Origin: Pontibacillus chungwhensis
Lineage (GTDB): Bacteria; Bacillota; Bacilli; Bacillales; BH030062
Direction of reading: 5' to 3'
Length of the DNA: 64,000 nucleotides
Assembly: GCF_030166655.1 (NCBI RefSeq)
Contig: NZ_CP126446.1
Coordinates: 2,108,001 to 2,172,000 of the forward strand
Shown here: piece after piece, positions 1 to 8,788 of the stretch
How positions within the stretch are numbered: the first letter of the stretch is position 1
Layout: every line of letters begins with the position of its first letter
The notes under the pieces: generated by a model
Seen by the model: only the letters and a program-made list of their open reading frames with translations
Database searches by the model: none
Told to the model about the DNA's origin: nothing
Position numbers and translations under genes: made by a program

Positions 1-31
1 CAGAATCATCTGAAGGCTTGCGGTAACTGTA

Positions 32-1270
32 TTAGTTTAATTCTTTATTTGTTTCAGGGATACCAGGTTGTTGTTCTTTCGTCCATGTACTAGTTGCTGG
101 TATCTTTGAGTAATCAGCACGGTGAGCATATTTACCAGCTACTTCAGTTACTTCCTGTAGAAGACCTGTATTTAACGTAGTTGGGTTTAATCCTTTCGAT
201 AAGAAGAGATCGTTTTTCACGTGAAGGTCATTTTCAGCTGCTTCCTTACGAGGATTTGAAACGTATGCGATGTCGCCATTAGTCATCTCACTGATTAATT
301 TGGCTAAATCGTTAACGCGATGCGTTTCTGTCATTTGGTTAAAGATCATAACTCGATCACCGCGGGATGGAGCGTTTTCTATGGCTAGTTCAATACAACG
401 GACTGTGTCCTGGATGTGAATAAATGCCCTTGTCTGTCCACCTGTTCCATGAACCGTAATTGGATAGCCAACCGCAGCCTGCATGAGGAAACGATTTAAT
501 ACAGTACCATAATCTCCGTCATAATCAAAACGATTAATGAGACGTTCATCCATATTGGTTTCAACCGTATTTGTCCCCCATACAATCCCTTGATGAAGGT
601 CAGTAATACGTATAGAGTCATTCTTATTATAGTATTGGAACAAGAGTTGATCTTGTGTTTTGGTCATATGATATACAGAACCAGGGTTTGTTGGATAAAG
701 AATTTGTTGTGCAATTCTTTCTCCTTCTTCAGTTTTCACCTCTACATCAAGGTACCCTTCCGGAATCTTCATACCTGCTGTCCCGTATCCATATACACCC
801 ATTGTTCCAAGGTGAACCAGGTGTGTGTCTAAGCCTGATTCTACAATTGCACACAAAACGTTATGCGTAGCGTTAATGTTGTTATTAACTGTGTAACGTT
901 TGTGTTTTGGTGATTTCATAGAATAGGGAGCTGAACGCTGCTCAGCGAAGTGAACAATCGCATCCGGCTGTTCTGAGACTAGAACATCAAGGAAATGATC
1001 ATAATCTTCTGCAATGTCTATGTTATGGAATCCAATTGTGTTCCCAGAAATTTCTTCCCATGCCTTTATCCTGGTCCCCATCGGTTTAATAGGGGTCAAT
1101 GAATCCGCTTCTAATTCGTTATCAATATTACGTCTTGAAAGGTTATCGATGATGACCACTTCATGACCGATATTAGAAAGATGAAGGCTTGTAGGCCAGC
1201 CACAAAACCCATCCCCTCCTAAAACAAAAATCTTTTTACTTGAATGTGTTTGTTTACTTTCTGAACTCAT
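32..1270 (-). CDS. NAD-dependent epimerase, UDP-sulfoquinovose synthase (SQD1) type
   Basis: This 412-residue extended short-chain dehydrogenase most resembles SQD1, which makes UDP-sulfoquinovose from UDP-glucose and sulfite for sulfolipid head groups. The N-terminal Rossmann motif GGDGFCGWP (residues 18-26) is the characteristic SQD1 form. It is followed by HLGTMGVYGYG (153-163) carrying the catalytic Thr and by the Tyr200-x3-Lys204 pair. The length fits the family (about 400). The ATG is preceded by AAAGGGTG. No glycosyltransferase partner is visible because the window ends 31 bases downstream of the stop. Family assignment is firm at the epimerase level; the exact product (sulfoquinovose or another modified nucleotide sugar) is inferred. 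Confidence 0.75.
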   Translation of the reverse strand: MSSESKQTHSSKKIFVLGGDGFCGWPTSLHLSNIGHEVVIIDNLSRRNIDNELEADSLTPIKPMGTRIKAWEEISGNTIGFHNIDIAEDYDHFLDVLVSEQPDAIVHFAEQRSAPYSMKSPKHKRYTVNNNINATHNVLCAIVESGLDTHLVHLGTMGVYGYGTAGMKIPEGYLDVEVKTEEGERIAQQILYPTNPGSVYHMTKTQDQLLFQYYNKNDSIRITDLHQGIVWGTNTVETNMDERLINRFDYDGDYGTVLNRFLMQAAVGYPITVHGTGGQTRAFIHIQDTVRCIELAIENAPSRGDRVMIFNQMTETHRVNDLAKLISEMTNGDIAYVSNPRKEAAENDLHVKNDLFLSKGLNPTTLNTGLLQEVTEVAGKYAHRADYSKIPATSTWTKEQQPGIPETNKELN

Positions 1271-1510
1271 TTGAATACACCCTTTTATCGTTAATATGTA
1301 CTATTTCTTTAGGAGAGAAAGTAAGGAAAGAACATAATGCTAGATGGTCTACTACAGGAGTATAATGTTTTCCTTTTTATAAAAACCCCTTTTCATCATA
1401 ACGAAAGCGAGAATTTGGTGCAACTATATTCAATGGTGGTCTAGCAATTCAGCTTTTATGAGAAGAAGTGGTTGATGACAATATTCAATAGACTTCACTG
1501 AATTTGCATC
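1271..1510. other. intergenic region without a recognisable gene
   Basis: This holds the upstream region of the epimerase gene and the space beyond the hmp terminator. I saw no credible small ORF, repeat or structured element here. Confidence 0.5.
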
Positions 1511-1548
1511 AAAACAAAAAAAGAACTGAGAGCATACTCCCAGTTCTT
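1511..1548 (-). terminator. terminator of hmp
   Basis: AAGAACTG and CAGTTCTT arms (1521-1528 and 1541-1548) form a hairpin followed, on the minus strand, by a T-rich run. It lies just beyond the hmp stop codon. Confidence 0.85.
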
Positions 1549-1565
1549 AAAATAGTAAAGAATAT

Positions 1566-2789
1566 TTAGCCTTCATTAATAGTTTCTAGTGATTTGGCTG
1601 GACCAAAGAACTCATAGTGCATTCGGTCTTCAGGAACGTTCCAGCCCTGTAATGCACTATATACAGCGTTCATAAAACCAGTTGGTCCACAGAAATAGAA
1701 TTCCATTTGATTATGCGGAAGTATCTCTTGCAACCATTCTAACGTAATGTGACCTGTATAAGTGTCTACAGATTGCTCATCTTGCTCTGTAGGATCAGAA
1801 TAAATCGTATAATTTTGGATGGTCTCGATTTGCTTCACAAGATCCGTTACTTCACCTTTGAGGGCGTGAAGCTGGCTATTACGTGCAGCGTGAATAAAGG
1901 TAACTCTTCGTTCTGGTTGCAGATGTACCACTGTTTTTAACATACTAAGTAGGGGTGTTAATCCAACGCCACCGCTAATCAGTACAAGCGGTGTTTCATC
2001 TTTGGTACTCAGGACAAAATCGCCTGCCGGTGCGCTAACAGGAATTTCATCACCCACCTCTACTCGCTCATGTAGATGATTAGAAACAATTCCTTCTGGA
2101 TCATGATCACTTTCTTTTTTAACACTGATGCGGAAATAGTTTTGATTTGGTGCATCAGATAGACTATATTGACGAATGTGGGTATAGGTTTCGCCTTCGA
2201 TTTGCAATTGCACACTAATATACTGCCCTGGTGAAAATGATGGTAAGACGTTTCCGTCAACGGGTTCCAAGTAGAAAGAAGTAATCGCATTGCTTTCTGT
2301 TACCTTATGAGTAACTCTAAATGGTTTAAATCCTTCCCAACCTCCCTGTTGGATAGATGCATCCTGATACATCTCTTCTTCAACCTCGATGAACACGCTA
2401 GCAATGACTCCGTAAGCTTCTTTCCACGCCTCTAAGACATCATCTGTAGCGTCGCTACCAAGAACTTCTTTCATGGCTAGTAGTAAATGCTCTCCTACAA
2501 TAGGGTAGTGCTCAGGTCGTACTCCGATACTGCGATGTTTATGGCCGATCTGTTTTACAACTGGAAGAATATCTTCAAGTTGATCGATGTTTTCCGCCGC
2601 TGCATAAACTGCGCCTGCTAAAGCAGTTTGTTGTCTCCCTTTCTTTTGATTCGTTTGATTAAACAAATTTAATAGTTCAGGGTGAGAAGTGAACAATTGC
2701 TGGTAGAATCGGGATGTAATTTCCGTGCCTCTCTCTTTAAGAATAGGAGCGGTTGACTTGATTATGGATTTTTGTTCGGTAGTAAGCAT
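1566..2789 (-). CDS. hmp: flavohaemoglobin, nitric oxide dioxygenase
   Basis: This 407-residue cytoplasmic flavohaemoglobin oxidises NO to nitrate with O2 and NAD(P)H. The globin domain (about 1-140) keeps distal Tyr29 and Gln53, proximal His85, and the Tyr95/Glu135 partners. An FAD domain follows with RQYS at 206-209, then an NAD-binding domain with GGVGLTP (273-279) and a C-terminal FYFCGP motif. Length and order are canonical. It lies 108 bp downstream of a Crp/Fnr-type regulator on the same strand. The gap between them contains a TGTGA-N6-TCACT box centred about 41 bp upstream of the start predicted from a TACAAT -10, so activation by a Crp/Fnr protein is likely. It has its own terminator. 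Confidence 0.96.
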   Translation of the reverse strand: MLTTEQKSIIKSTAPILKERGTEITSRFYQQLFTSHPELLNLFNQTNQKKGRQQTALAGAVYAAAENIDQLEDILPVVKQIGHKHRSIGVRPEHYPIVGEHLLLAMKEVLGSDATDDVLEAWKEAYGVIASVFIEVEEEMYQDASIQQGGWEGFKPFRVTHKVTESNAITSFYLEPVDGNVLPSFSPGQYISVQLQIEGETYTHIRQYSLSDAPNQNYFRISVKKESDHDPEGIVSNHLHERVEVGDEIPVSAPAGDFVLSTKDETPLVLISGGVGLTPLLSMLKTVVHLQPERRVTFIHAARNSQLHALKGEVTDLVKQIETIQNYTIYSDPTEQDEQSVDTYTGHITLEWLQEILPHNQMEFYFCGPTGFMNAVYSALQGWNVPEDRMHYEFFGPAKSLETINEG

Positions 2790-2835
2790 GACTAAAACCT
2801 CCGAATTAAGTAATATTTTTTTCTATATGTACATT

Positions 2836-2852
2836 GTAAATAATTAAATTAC
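2836..2852 (-). promoter_or_regulatory. AT-rich imperfect palindrome over the hmp promoter
   Basis: On the minus strand this reads GTAATTTAATTATTTAC, with 6 of 8 arm positions matching. It overlaps the TACAAT -10 (2833-2838). The position and AT-rich form suit an NO-responsive repressor such as NsrR, which controls hmp in Bacillus, but I cannot confirm a consensus match. Confidence 0.25.
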
Positions 2853-2859
2853 GTTTTTT

Positions 2860-2875
2860 AGTGATATACATCACA
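2860..2875 (-). promoter_or_regulatory. Crp/Fnr-type operator upstream of hmp
   Basis: The minus strand reads TGTGATGTATATCACT, which is TGTGA-N6-TCACT and fits the Fnr/Crp palindrome (one end base differs from perfect symmetry). Its centre is about 41 bp upstream of the start inferred from TACAAT at 2833-2838, the classical class II activator position. Confidence 0.65.
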
Positions 2876-2897
2876 TTTCTTTTGACAATGTTGTGAC

Positions 2898-3593
2898 TCA
2901 TTTTCGATATAGAGAAGATTTTAAGGCAGATAGGCTTACGATCTCGATTGATGAACGGCTTACCGTTAGGAGATCATTCTTCTTCAATTCATTTAGCACT
3001 CGGTTGATGCTTTCGCGAGTAGATCCGACCATATTGGCAAGGTTCGTATTGGTAAGTGGAATAGTAATGGAGACTGGTTGGTCTATTCCGTTCGTTCCTG
3101 ATTCTTCACCTAGGCGTATTAACGTTGCAATAACTCGATGTCTTACGTCCTTTGTTGAGAGCTCTCGGATTCGCTCTGTAAGTAAGGATAGCTTCTGTCC
3201 CATAATCTTCATGACTTGAACAGCAATATTCGGGTGATCCAGCATGAGTTGATCAAAATCCTGAATACGAATGATATAAAGTTCTGTTTCCTCTAATGCT
3301 TCAGCTGTAGCAGGATAAGGTGTTTCTTCAAAAAAACCTACGTGAGGGAACATCTCTCCCGCCTGGAGGAAGTTGATAATGTGCTCTTTTCCATTAAAAT
3401 CTGATTTAGATGTTTTTATGACACCTTTAGCAATAAAATAAACAGCCTCACGTTCTTCACCTTCCATAAAGACTATCTCTTTCTTATGATAGAGCCGCTT
3501 CGTCGTAATTGTGCTCAGAATACTTAAATCTCTATCTTCGAGTTTAGAGAATAAGGGAATTTGTTTTAATAATTGATTCATGTTCTGTGTCAT
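2898..3593 (-). CDS. Crp/Fnr-family transcriptional regulator, cysteine-free
   Basis: A 231-residue regulator with an N-terminal cyclic-nucleotide-binding-like beta-roll (about 10-120), a dimerisation helix, and a C-terminal winged HTH. The recognition helix GSTRESINRVLNEL carries the R-E-x3-R pattern that reads TGTGA half sites. The ATG at 3593 was chosen because AAAGGGGTGGG lies just upstream; a TTG 21 bases earlier has no such site. There is not one cysteine in the protein, so it cannot hold the [4Fe-4S] cluster of true Fnr. It lies directly upstream of hmp, whose promoter has a matching box. The ligand or signal is unknown. Confidence 0.85.
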   Translation of the reverse strand: MTQNMNQLLKQIPLFSKLEDRDLSILSTITTKRLYHKKEIVFMEGEEREAVYFIAKGVIKTSKSDFNGKEHIINFLQAGEMFPHVGFFEETPYPATAEALEETELYIIRIQDFDQLMLDHPNIAVQVMKIMGQKLSLLTERIRELSTKDVRHRVIATLIRLGEESGTNGIDQPVSITIPLTNTNLANMVGSTRESINRVLNELKKNDLLTVSRSSIEIVSLSALKSSLYRK

Positions 3594-3640
3594 GGAAGTT
3601 CCCACCCCTTTCAATAAGAGTATAATAAGTATGACTCAAT

Positions 3641-3665
3641 AAAAAAAGACCCGTAGAGGGTCTTT
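3641..3665 (-). terminator. terminator of the dual P-loop ATPase gene
   Basis: AAAGACCC/GGGTCTTT stem with a short loop, followed on the minus strand by seven T. It overlaps the stop codon of the gene. Confidence 0.85.
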
Positions 3666-4746
3666 AAGACTGTAGGAAATCGGAAAGCCATTTATCTTTT
3701 GTTTGATTCACAAGGGAATAATCCATCGCTTTCGAGTAGATCGCCTTTAACTCGTCTCGAGCATGCTTAGCATCCTTTAGTGTTGATATAGCTTCTGTCA
3801 TTTTATCCTTATAACGCTTCGTTGCTTCTGCAATTTCATCTGTAAACGTTTCATCTGTTCCTTCTGTTATGCACCTTTTGTAAACATCGATAATTTCATC
3901 AGTTTCCCGGTCTGGAAAGTATTCATGAGGAGCTGTAGAATCAAAGATAGCTATCCCAAGCTCCCGAAGAATAATCATATCAAGACTGTTAGGATCGAAG
4001 CCACAGTGATAAATTTCTACGTCATACCCTTTTTGTTCCCCGGCTGTAGCGATCTTTTTAAGCATTGTAGATTTCCCTGAACCTGCACGCCCTTTTATAA
4101 AATATCGCTTTTGAACATTTTGAGTGAGCTGTTGTATAAAATCTTTTGCGCCTTCAGGTGTTGCGGCTCCAAGGAAACGATGCTCAATCTTGGGAGCTTT
4201 AAATACGTCTTCCTTTCCATAAAAAAGTTCAATTAGTTCGTTCGTAAGAAGATTCGCTTCATTAAAATTCATAGAAGAAATATAAATATCTTCAAGGTCA
4301 TCATGAGCGCGTAAAGAGGCATGGAACGTTTGATAAGCCTGTTCTGTTAGCTGCTGAATTTGTTTCGTAAGAGCAATAATGGTTTTTTTATTCTCAGACA
4401 ATCGTTCTGGATCTAGTCCTTCACTTAAATGGATAAAATGCTTTTCCTTCATATGTTCGATATCAGTATCCTTTATAAGCTGTTCATCCACTAAAGCTAC
4501 ATTGTGGTTACGTATAATTAACCCATCAAGACTTCCTGGTTCAGAAGGCGCGTGGAGATATTCCAAGTGATGATCGCTATTTTTCAATTCTTCTGCGACT
4601 GATTGGATGAAAGTGGACTTTCCAGTTCCAGGACCACCCGTTAAAACATAGCAATTGCTTATTTCTTTCAATACTGAGTCAGTAAGTCGATAATACCCTT
4701 CAGCTGTATGACCAGAAGCATAGTAGTGATGATGTATTGAACTCAT
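3664..4746 (-). CDS. tandem P-loop ATPase of the PRK06851 type
   Basis: A 360-residue protein with two P-loops, GGPGTGKST at 37-45 and GRAGSGKST near 220. Each is followed about 30 residues later by a similar (E/D)P-x-SLD-x2-II motif, so the protein looks like two homologous halves. I recall a Bacillus family of this form with no assigned function. The ATG at 4746 follows AGAGGGGGA; the TTG 18 bases upstream lacks a better site. The gene is monocistronic with its own terminator. No transmembrane segment is obvious, so it is probably cytosolic. Substrate and partner are unknown. Confidence 0.7.
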   Translation of the reverse strand: MSSIHHHYYASGHTAEGYYRLTDSVLKEISNCYVLTGGPGTGKSTFIQSVAEELKNSDHHLEYLHAPSEPGSLDGLIIRNHNVALVDEQLIKDTDIEHMKEKHFIHLSEGLDPERLSENKKTIIALTKQIQQLTEQAYQTFHASLRAHDDLEDIYISSMNFNEANLLTNELIELFYGKEDVFKAPKIEHRFLGAATPEGAKDFIQQLTQNVQKRYFIKGRAGSGKSTMLKKIATAGEQKGYDVEIYHCGFDPNSLDMIILRELGIAIFDSTAPHEYFPDRETDEIIDVYKRCITEGTDETFTDEIAEATKRYKDKMTEAISTLKDAKHARDELKAIYSKAMDYSLVNQTKDKWLSDFLQS

Positions 4747-4885
4747 TAAATCCCCCTCTTTCAATGGATACCCCTAGCATATGAAAAAGGCTCATGATGG
4801 GTGAAAGCCTAAAAATTCATGATTGTATGCCTGCCCCTTTTCTCGATATAATAGACCTATTGATTGGAGTAAAGGAGTCACACAT

Positions 4886-5191
4886 ATGGAAAAAAAGGAT
4901 TTAGAAGAACAAATTATAAAAAACTTTCAACAAGATGAACAAATGATGATTCTTGTATTTGCACAATGGTGCGTGAACCACGACTTAGATCCTAAAGAAT
5001 TATATTTTAGAGCCTATCCAGACCAAAAGGATAACCCCTCCCTTCAACAAGGGATTGATCTAACTGTATCTAAAGATGAAGCTGAATCGATTCCGGACCA
5101 AACCCTTCTCGGTGTTTTATCCTTATACGGAAATGATGATTTAGCGTTTGTGGTAACAGAAGAGATTCATAAACGTGATAAAAAAGAGTAG
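4886..5191 (+). CDS. conserved hypothetical protein, acidic, 101 residues
   Basis: A small acidic helical protein beginning MEKKDLEEQIIKNF and ending in a charged tail. The ATG at 4886 is preceded by AAAGGAG at ideal spacing, which decides the start over an upstream in-frame codon. I do not recognise the family. It is transcribed alone and followed by a strong terminator. A single Cys (in AQWCVNH) and no membrane segment are visible. Real by coding quality and signals; function unknown. Confidence 0.7.
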   Translation: MEKKDLEEQIIKNFQQDEQMMILVFAQWCVNHDLDPKELYFRAYPDQKDNPSLQQGIDLTVSKDEAESIPDQTLLGVLSLYGNDDLAFVVTEEIHKRDKKE

Positions 5192-5217
5192 TGGTTTCGT
5201 TCCACTACTCTTTTTTG
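5181..5217 (+). terminator. terminator of the 101-residue protein gene
   Basis: AGAGTAGTGG/CCACTACTCT stem (5185-5194 and 5202-5211) followed by six T. It overlaps the stop codon. Confidence 0.9.
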
Positions 5218-5284
5218 TTTATACAATCATTGATTCCCTTTTCTTAGATTGATATATTTTATACATATACCCGTATGGGGAGGT

Positions 5285-6505
5285 GTGGAGGTTATCCAAA
5301 ATAAAGGGATTCGTCAAAACTTAATGACTTTTATAACACTAGTGTGTATAAACGTATTTGTGGGGTCTATGGTAGGCTTAGAGAGAACGGTTTTACCTGT
5401 TCTAGCCAAAGAGGAGTTTGGTATAGCTTCTGTAACGGCATCATTAGCTTTTATCATATCTTTCGGTTTGACCAAAGCTTTAATGAATTTAATAGCAGGT
5501 CAATTGGCAGATCGGTTTGGTCGGAAGTCCTTATTGATTATCGGGTGGATCGTTGCAAGCTTTGTTCCCTGTCTTATAATCATAGCTGACGTCTGGTGGA
5601 TCATCATTTTAGCCAATGTCCTTTTAGGATTAAGTCAGGGACTGACCTGGTCTATGACTGTTAATATGAAGATTGATTTGGCTAAGGACAATCAAAAAGG
5701 AATTGCAGTCGGGATGAACGAATTTGCAGGCTATATGGGTTTATCTCTAACAGCTTTATTCTCTGGTTACATGATGGCAAGGTATTCCACAAGACCTGAA
5801 CCATTCCTAATCGGTTTTCTTATTGCAGGTATAGGACTGATCTTATCTATTCTCATAAAAGATATGCAGTCAATTCCTGCAACAAAATCAGCGGGGAAAC
5901 CTTCTTTTAAACATGTATTCCTTAAAACTTCTTTTCTAAATCGGAACCTATCCACTTCAAGCATCATTGGTTTAATGACAAACTTTAAAGACGGTGTGGC
6001 TTGGGGGTTGTTCCCATTATTCTTCGCTACAACTCCTTTAACAGGGAGTCAAATGAGTTTGGTGATAGCAATCTACCCTGCTAGTTGGGGAATCTTTCAA
6101 CTAGTTACCGGCCCTTTAAGTGATAAATGGGGTCGGAAATGGCTTATCATTTCAGGAGTTATCCTTCAAATTGCTGGACTATTAGGTATATTGTATGGAA
6201 ATCATTTTTCCCTCTGGTTAATCGCATCACTCTTGTTAGGAATTGGAACTGCACTCGTCTATCCTACTTTAATTGCTAGTATAAGCGATGTAGCATCCCC
6301 AACATGGCGTGCGACTTCTCTTGGGGTTTATCGATTTTGGCGTGATAGTGGATATGCAGTCGGAGCGTTAACAGGTGGAATAATAGCAGACTATTTCGGA
6401 ATAGGAAATGCTCTACTATTTACAGCTTTCCTTCTTATAGGAACATTGTTCATAGCGCTTGTGCGGTTATCAGAAACGAATGTATATAAAAATGACGCCC
6501 TATAG
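5285..6505 (+). CDS. MFS transporter, 12 membrane segments
   Basis: A major facilitator carrier of about 406 residues with two six-helix halves. The first half has motif A in the form GQLADRFGRK and the second in the form GPLSDKWGRK. The length fits drug/proton antiporters and small-solute exporters; the substrate cannot be read. The start is uncertain. GTG at 5285 is used here, but a GGGGAGG lies very close upstream and a TTG at 5249 is also in frame. The region just upstream contains ATACCC-GTAT-GGGG, a weak match to CsoR/CstR operators. It is convergent with cvfB and shares its terminator. Confidence 0.8.
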   Translation: MEVIQNKGIRQNLMTFITLVCINVFVGSMVGLERTVLPVLAKEEFGIASVTASLAFIISFGLTKALMNLIAGQLADRFGRKSLLIIGWIVASFVPCLIIIADVWWIIILANVLLGLSQGLTWSMTVNMKIDLAKDNQKGIAVGMNEFAGYMGLSLTALFSGYMMARYSTRPEPFLIGFLIAGIGLILSILIKDMQSIPATKSAGKPSFKHVFLKTSFLNRNLSTSSIIGLMTNFKDGVAWGLFPLFFATTPLTGSQMSLVIAIYPASWGIFQLVTGPLSDKWGRKWLIISGVILQIAGLLGILYGNHFSLWLIASLLLGIGTALVYPTLIASISDVASPTWRATSLGVYRFWRDSGYAVGALTGGIIADYFGIGNALLFTAFLLIGTLFIALVRLSETNVYKNDAL

Positions 6506-6518
6506 GGCGTCATTTTTA
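6488..6518. terminator. bidirectional terminator between the MFS gene and cvfB
   Basis: AATGACGCCC-TATA-GGGCGTCATT with A-rich and T-rich flanks. It overlaps the stop codons of both convergent genes, which are only 10 bp apart. Confidence 0.9.
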
Positions 6519-7379
6519 TTCTGAATCTTTTAAAGTGGTTAAGCCGTCGTTTTGTTCAATTTTACCTTGTTTTAATAGACGTCCAAGAGCGCGCTTAAAC
6601 GCAGCTTTACTAATATCGAACGTGTCGCGAATCTCTTCTGGATCACTCTTATCTGTGAAGAACATTTTCCCTCCGCGCTCGTTCATGAAGGCAAGAATAT
6701 CTTCAGCGTCCTGACCTAGAGCCTCTTCTTTTACAGGGCGTAGGGAAACGTTAATGGAACCAACGCTTTTGACATCAATCACTCGCCCTTTTACCCATTC
6801 GCCTAAACGAGGTTCTTCTTTTCGCTCAGAATAATGAATAAAACCACGGTATCCTTCTTCTGTCATTAGGAAAGATCCTACTTTAGTGGAACGGTAAATA
6901 TGACCGCTTATAAACTGATGGAGTACGGACTCTGGAGCTGGTTCGCTATATCCTTCCATTACGTTTTCAGTGGCGGGTTTAGCTAGTAAACGTCCTTTTT
7001 GGTCTTTCGATAAACACACGAACAATTTGTCGCCAGCTTGTGGCCAAACTTGTTCAAATAGAGGAAGGTCATCCTCTGAAACGAGGATATCTTTGCTAAT
7101 GCCAATGTCCACAAAGACACCTAAGCGCCTAACAGCTTCTTTTACTTCTACCCAATCATATCGCTCAAAGGATATAGTTGGAATAGACATAGTTGCAGCC
7201 ATGGTCCCTTTTTTCGTATGATAAAGGAATACGAGGACGTCTTCACCGACTTCCAATTCCTTTGCAGCTTCATTTGTATGCAATAGTACTTCCTGATCAT
7301 TAAGGCCCAACACGTAGCCTGTTTCAATTACTCTTGAAACGGTAAACGTTTGTGTTGTACCTACTTGTAATTCTGTCAT
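6516..7379 (-). CDS. cvfB: CvfB/YitL-family S1 RNA-binding protein
   Basis: A 287-residue protein of the CvfB family: three S1-like OB-fold modules followed by a C-terminal winged-helix segment (the last 60 or so residues, ending with GRLLKQGKIEQNDG). In Staphylococcus CvfB binds RNA and affects virulence gene expression; the Bacillus subtilis relative is YitL. Motifs such as VFVDIGISKDILVSEDDLP and GFIHYSE are typical S1 strands. The ATG at 7379 has an AAAGGAAG-type site upstream. Monocistronic, convergent with the MFS gene. Confident in family; cellular RNA targets unknown. Confidence 0.88.
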   Translation of the reverse strand: MTELQVGTTQTFTVSRVIETGYVLGLNDQEVLLHTNEAAKELEVGEDVLVFLYHTKKGTMAATMSIPTISFERYDWVEVKEAVRRLGVFVDIGISKDILVSEDDLPLFEQVWPQAGDKLFVCLSKDQKGRLLAKPATENVMEGYSEPAPESVLHQFISGHIYRSTKVGSFLMTEEGYRGFIHYSERKEEPRLGEWVKGRVIDVKSVGSINVSLRPVKEEALGQDAEDILAFMNERGGKMFFTDKSDPEEIRDTFDISKAAFKRALGRLLKQGKIEQNDGLTTLKDSE

Positions 7380-7489
7380 TCGTTAGCCTACTTCCTTTCC
7401 TAGATTCGTCCATTATAGCATATCTTGAGAAAGCTTTTTAGTCCCTTACTTTAAATACTTTACTGACCCCCTTGAAAGGAGGTGTGGGT

Positions 7490-7927
7490 ATGCATATATA
7501 CGTCGATGCAGATGCCTGCCCTGTTAAAGAAATCATAATTGAGGAAGCCAGAAAACAAAGCTTGGATGTAACACTTGTGAAGAGCTTTTCCCACTATTCA
7601 AATAAAGAGGAGCCCCCTGGTGTTGACACCATTTATGTAGATACTGGAGCTGAAGCGGCAGATTACCGAATTATGCAATTAGCTCAAAAAGGTGATCTGA
7701 TTATTACTCAAGATTACGGTCTCGCTTCATTGGCGCTTTCAAAAGGCTGCATTGTTCTTCACCACAGTGGCTTTGCTTATACTCATGATAATATTGATCG
7801 GCTTTTAATTACCCGTCATGCCAGTGCCCAGGCCAGAAAGAGTGGCAAGCGAACGAAAGGGCCAAAAGCACTTACGTCAAAAGACCGAGAAAAATTCCGG
7901 CAGCTTCTGATTCAATACATAACATAA
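7490..7927 (+). CDS. yqxD: YaiI/YqxD-family (DUF188) protein
   Basis: A 145-residue member of the UPF0178/DUF188 family, which adopts a PIN/NYN-like nuclease fold. The N-terminal [11 protein letters not shown] holds the conserved acidic residues and Cys, and further Asp residues lie in [12 protein letters not shown]. The C-terminal [14 protein letters not shown] is a family signature. ATG 7490 follows AAAGGAGGTG; a TTG six codons earlier overlaps that site and is rejected. Its biochemical role is unknown; a nuclease function is inferred from fold. Monocistronic with a good terminator. Confidence 0.9.
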   Translation: MHIYVDADACPVKEIIIEEARKQSLDVTLVKSFSHYSNKEEPPGVDTIYVDTGAEAADYRIMQLAQKGDLIITQDYGLASLALSKGCIVLHHSGFAYTHDNIDRLLITRHASAQARKSGKRTKGPKALTSKDREKFRQLLIQYIT

Positions 7928-7938
7928 CCTCAGCTTAC

Positions 7939-7965
7939 AGCACCCGATCCTAGGGTGCTTTTTTT
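7939..7965 (+). terminator. terminator of yqxD
   Basis: AGCACCC/GGGTGCT stem with a seven-base loop, then seven T. Confidence 0.9.
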
Positions 7966-8039
7966 ATCGATTCGGAAGCATAGATCTTATAATAACGTAG
8001 AAGATAAAAGGAATACTGATCCTTCAGGAGGATTTATTT

Positions 8040-8771
8040 ATGATCGATGAAACACTTGTCGTAGTTGTGAGGGTAATCTTTTCATTCTTTACGCTACTTA
8101 TTTTCACACGTGTACTTGGAAAGCAAGAAGTAGGACAACTGACTTTCTTTGATTATATCAATGGCATTACAATTGGTTCCATTGCAGCTAATTTAGCCAC
8201 TGATCTATCCGCTACTACATGGGGGCATTGGGTCGGATTAACGGGGTATGCCCTATTAACGGGAGTTCTACAAATTATTTCAATGAAGAATCGTTATATC
8301 GGTAAGGTTTTAGAAGGGGAACCGACTGTCGTGGTGAAGGATGGGAAGATTCTAGAAGATAACCTGAAAAAAATGCGTATAAAAGTTGGAGAGCTTATGA
8401 TGCTTTTAAGGCAAAGAGGTGTATTTAATATTACAGATGTTGAATTCGCCTTGATTGAGGTTAATGGAAAGCTGTCGGTACTGCCTAAACCTCAATACCT
8501 TCCTGTGACTCCTTCCGATTTAAACATTTCAAAGAGTAAAAGTGGGATAGCTACGGAATTAATCCAGGAAGGGAAGCTCATCCTTCAAAACCTTGAGCAG
8601 AAAAATGTTACGAAAGAATGGATTGAACAGGAGTTGGAGAAGAAAGGAATTCATCGAATAGAATCAGTCTTTTACGCACTTTATCTACCGAACGGAGAGT
8701 TATATGTAGATTTATATGAAGAAAAGGTTGGAGAAGAAGAAGATATTAGCGATTATCCAGGTCCTTATTAA
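8040..8771 (+). CDS. DUF421 (YetF/YrbG-type) membrane protein
   Basis: A 243-residue protein with about three N-terminal membrane helices (8-30, 45-65, 70-85) and a cytoplasmic C-terminal domain. That domain contains the family pattern GEPTVVVKDGKIL...MRIKVGELMMLLRQRGVFNITDVEFALIE. Several paralogues (YetF, YrbG, YkjA, YdfR) exist in Bacillus; they have been linked to spore or cell-envelope lipids, but the activity is not settled. The AGGAGG at ideal spacing fixes the ATG at 8040. The DUF4363 gene follows 17 bp downstream, a recurrent pairing that suggests a two-subunit membrane complex. Confidence 0.88.
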   Translation: MIDETLVVVVRVIFSFFTLLIFTRVLGKQEVGQLTFFDYINGITIGSIAANLATDLSATTWGHWVGLTGYALLTGVLQIISMKNRYIGKVLEGEPTVVVKDGKILEDNLKKMRIKVGELMMLLRQRGVFNITDVEFALIEVNGKLSVLPKPQYLPVTPSDLNISKSKSGIATELIQEGKLILQNLEQKNVTKEWIEQELEKKGIHRIESVFYALYLPNGELYVDLYEEKVGEEEDISDYPGPY

Positions 8772-8788
8772 GGTGAGGTGAATAAGGC

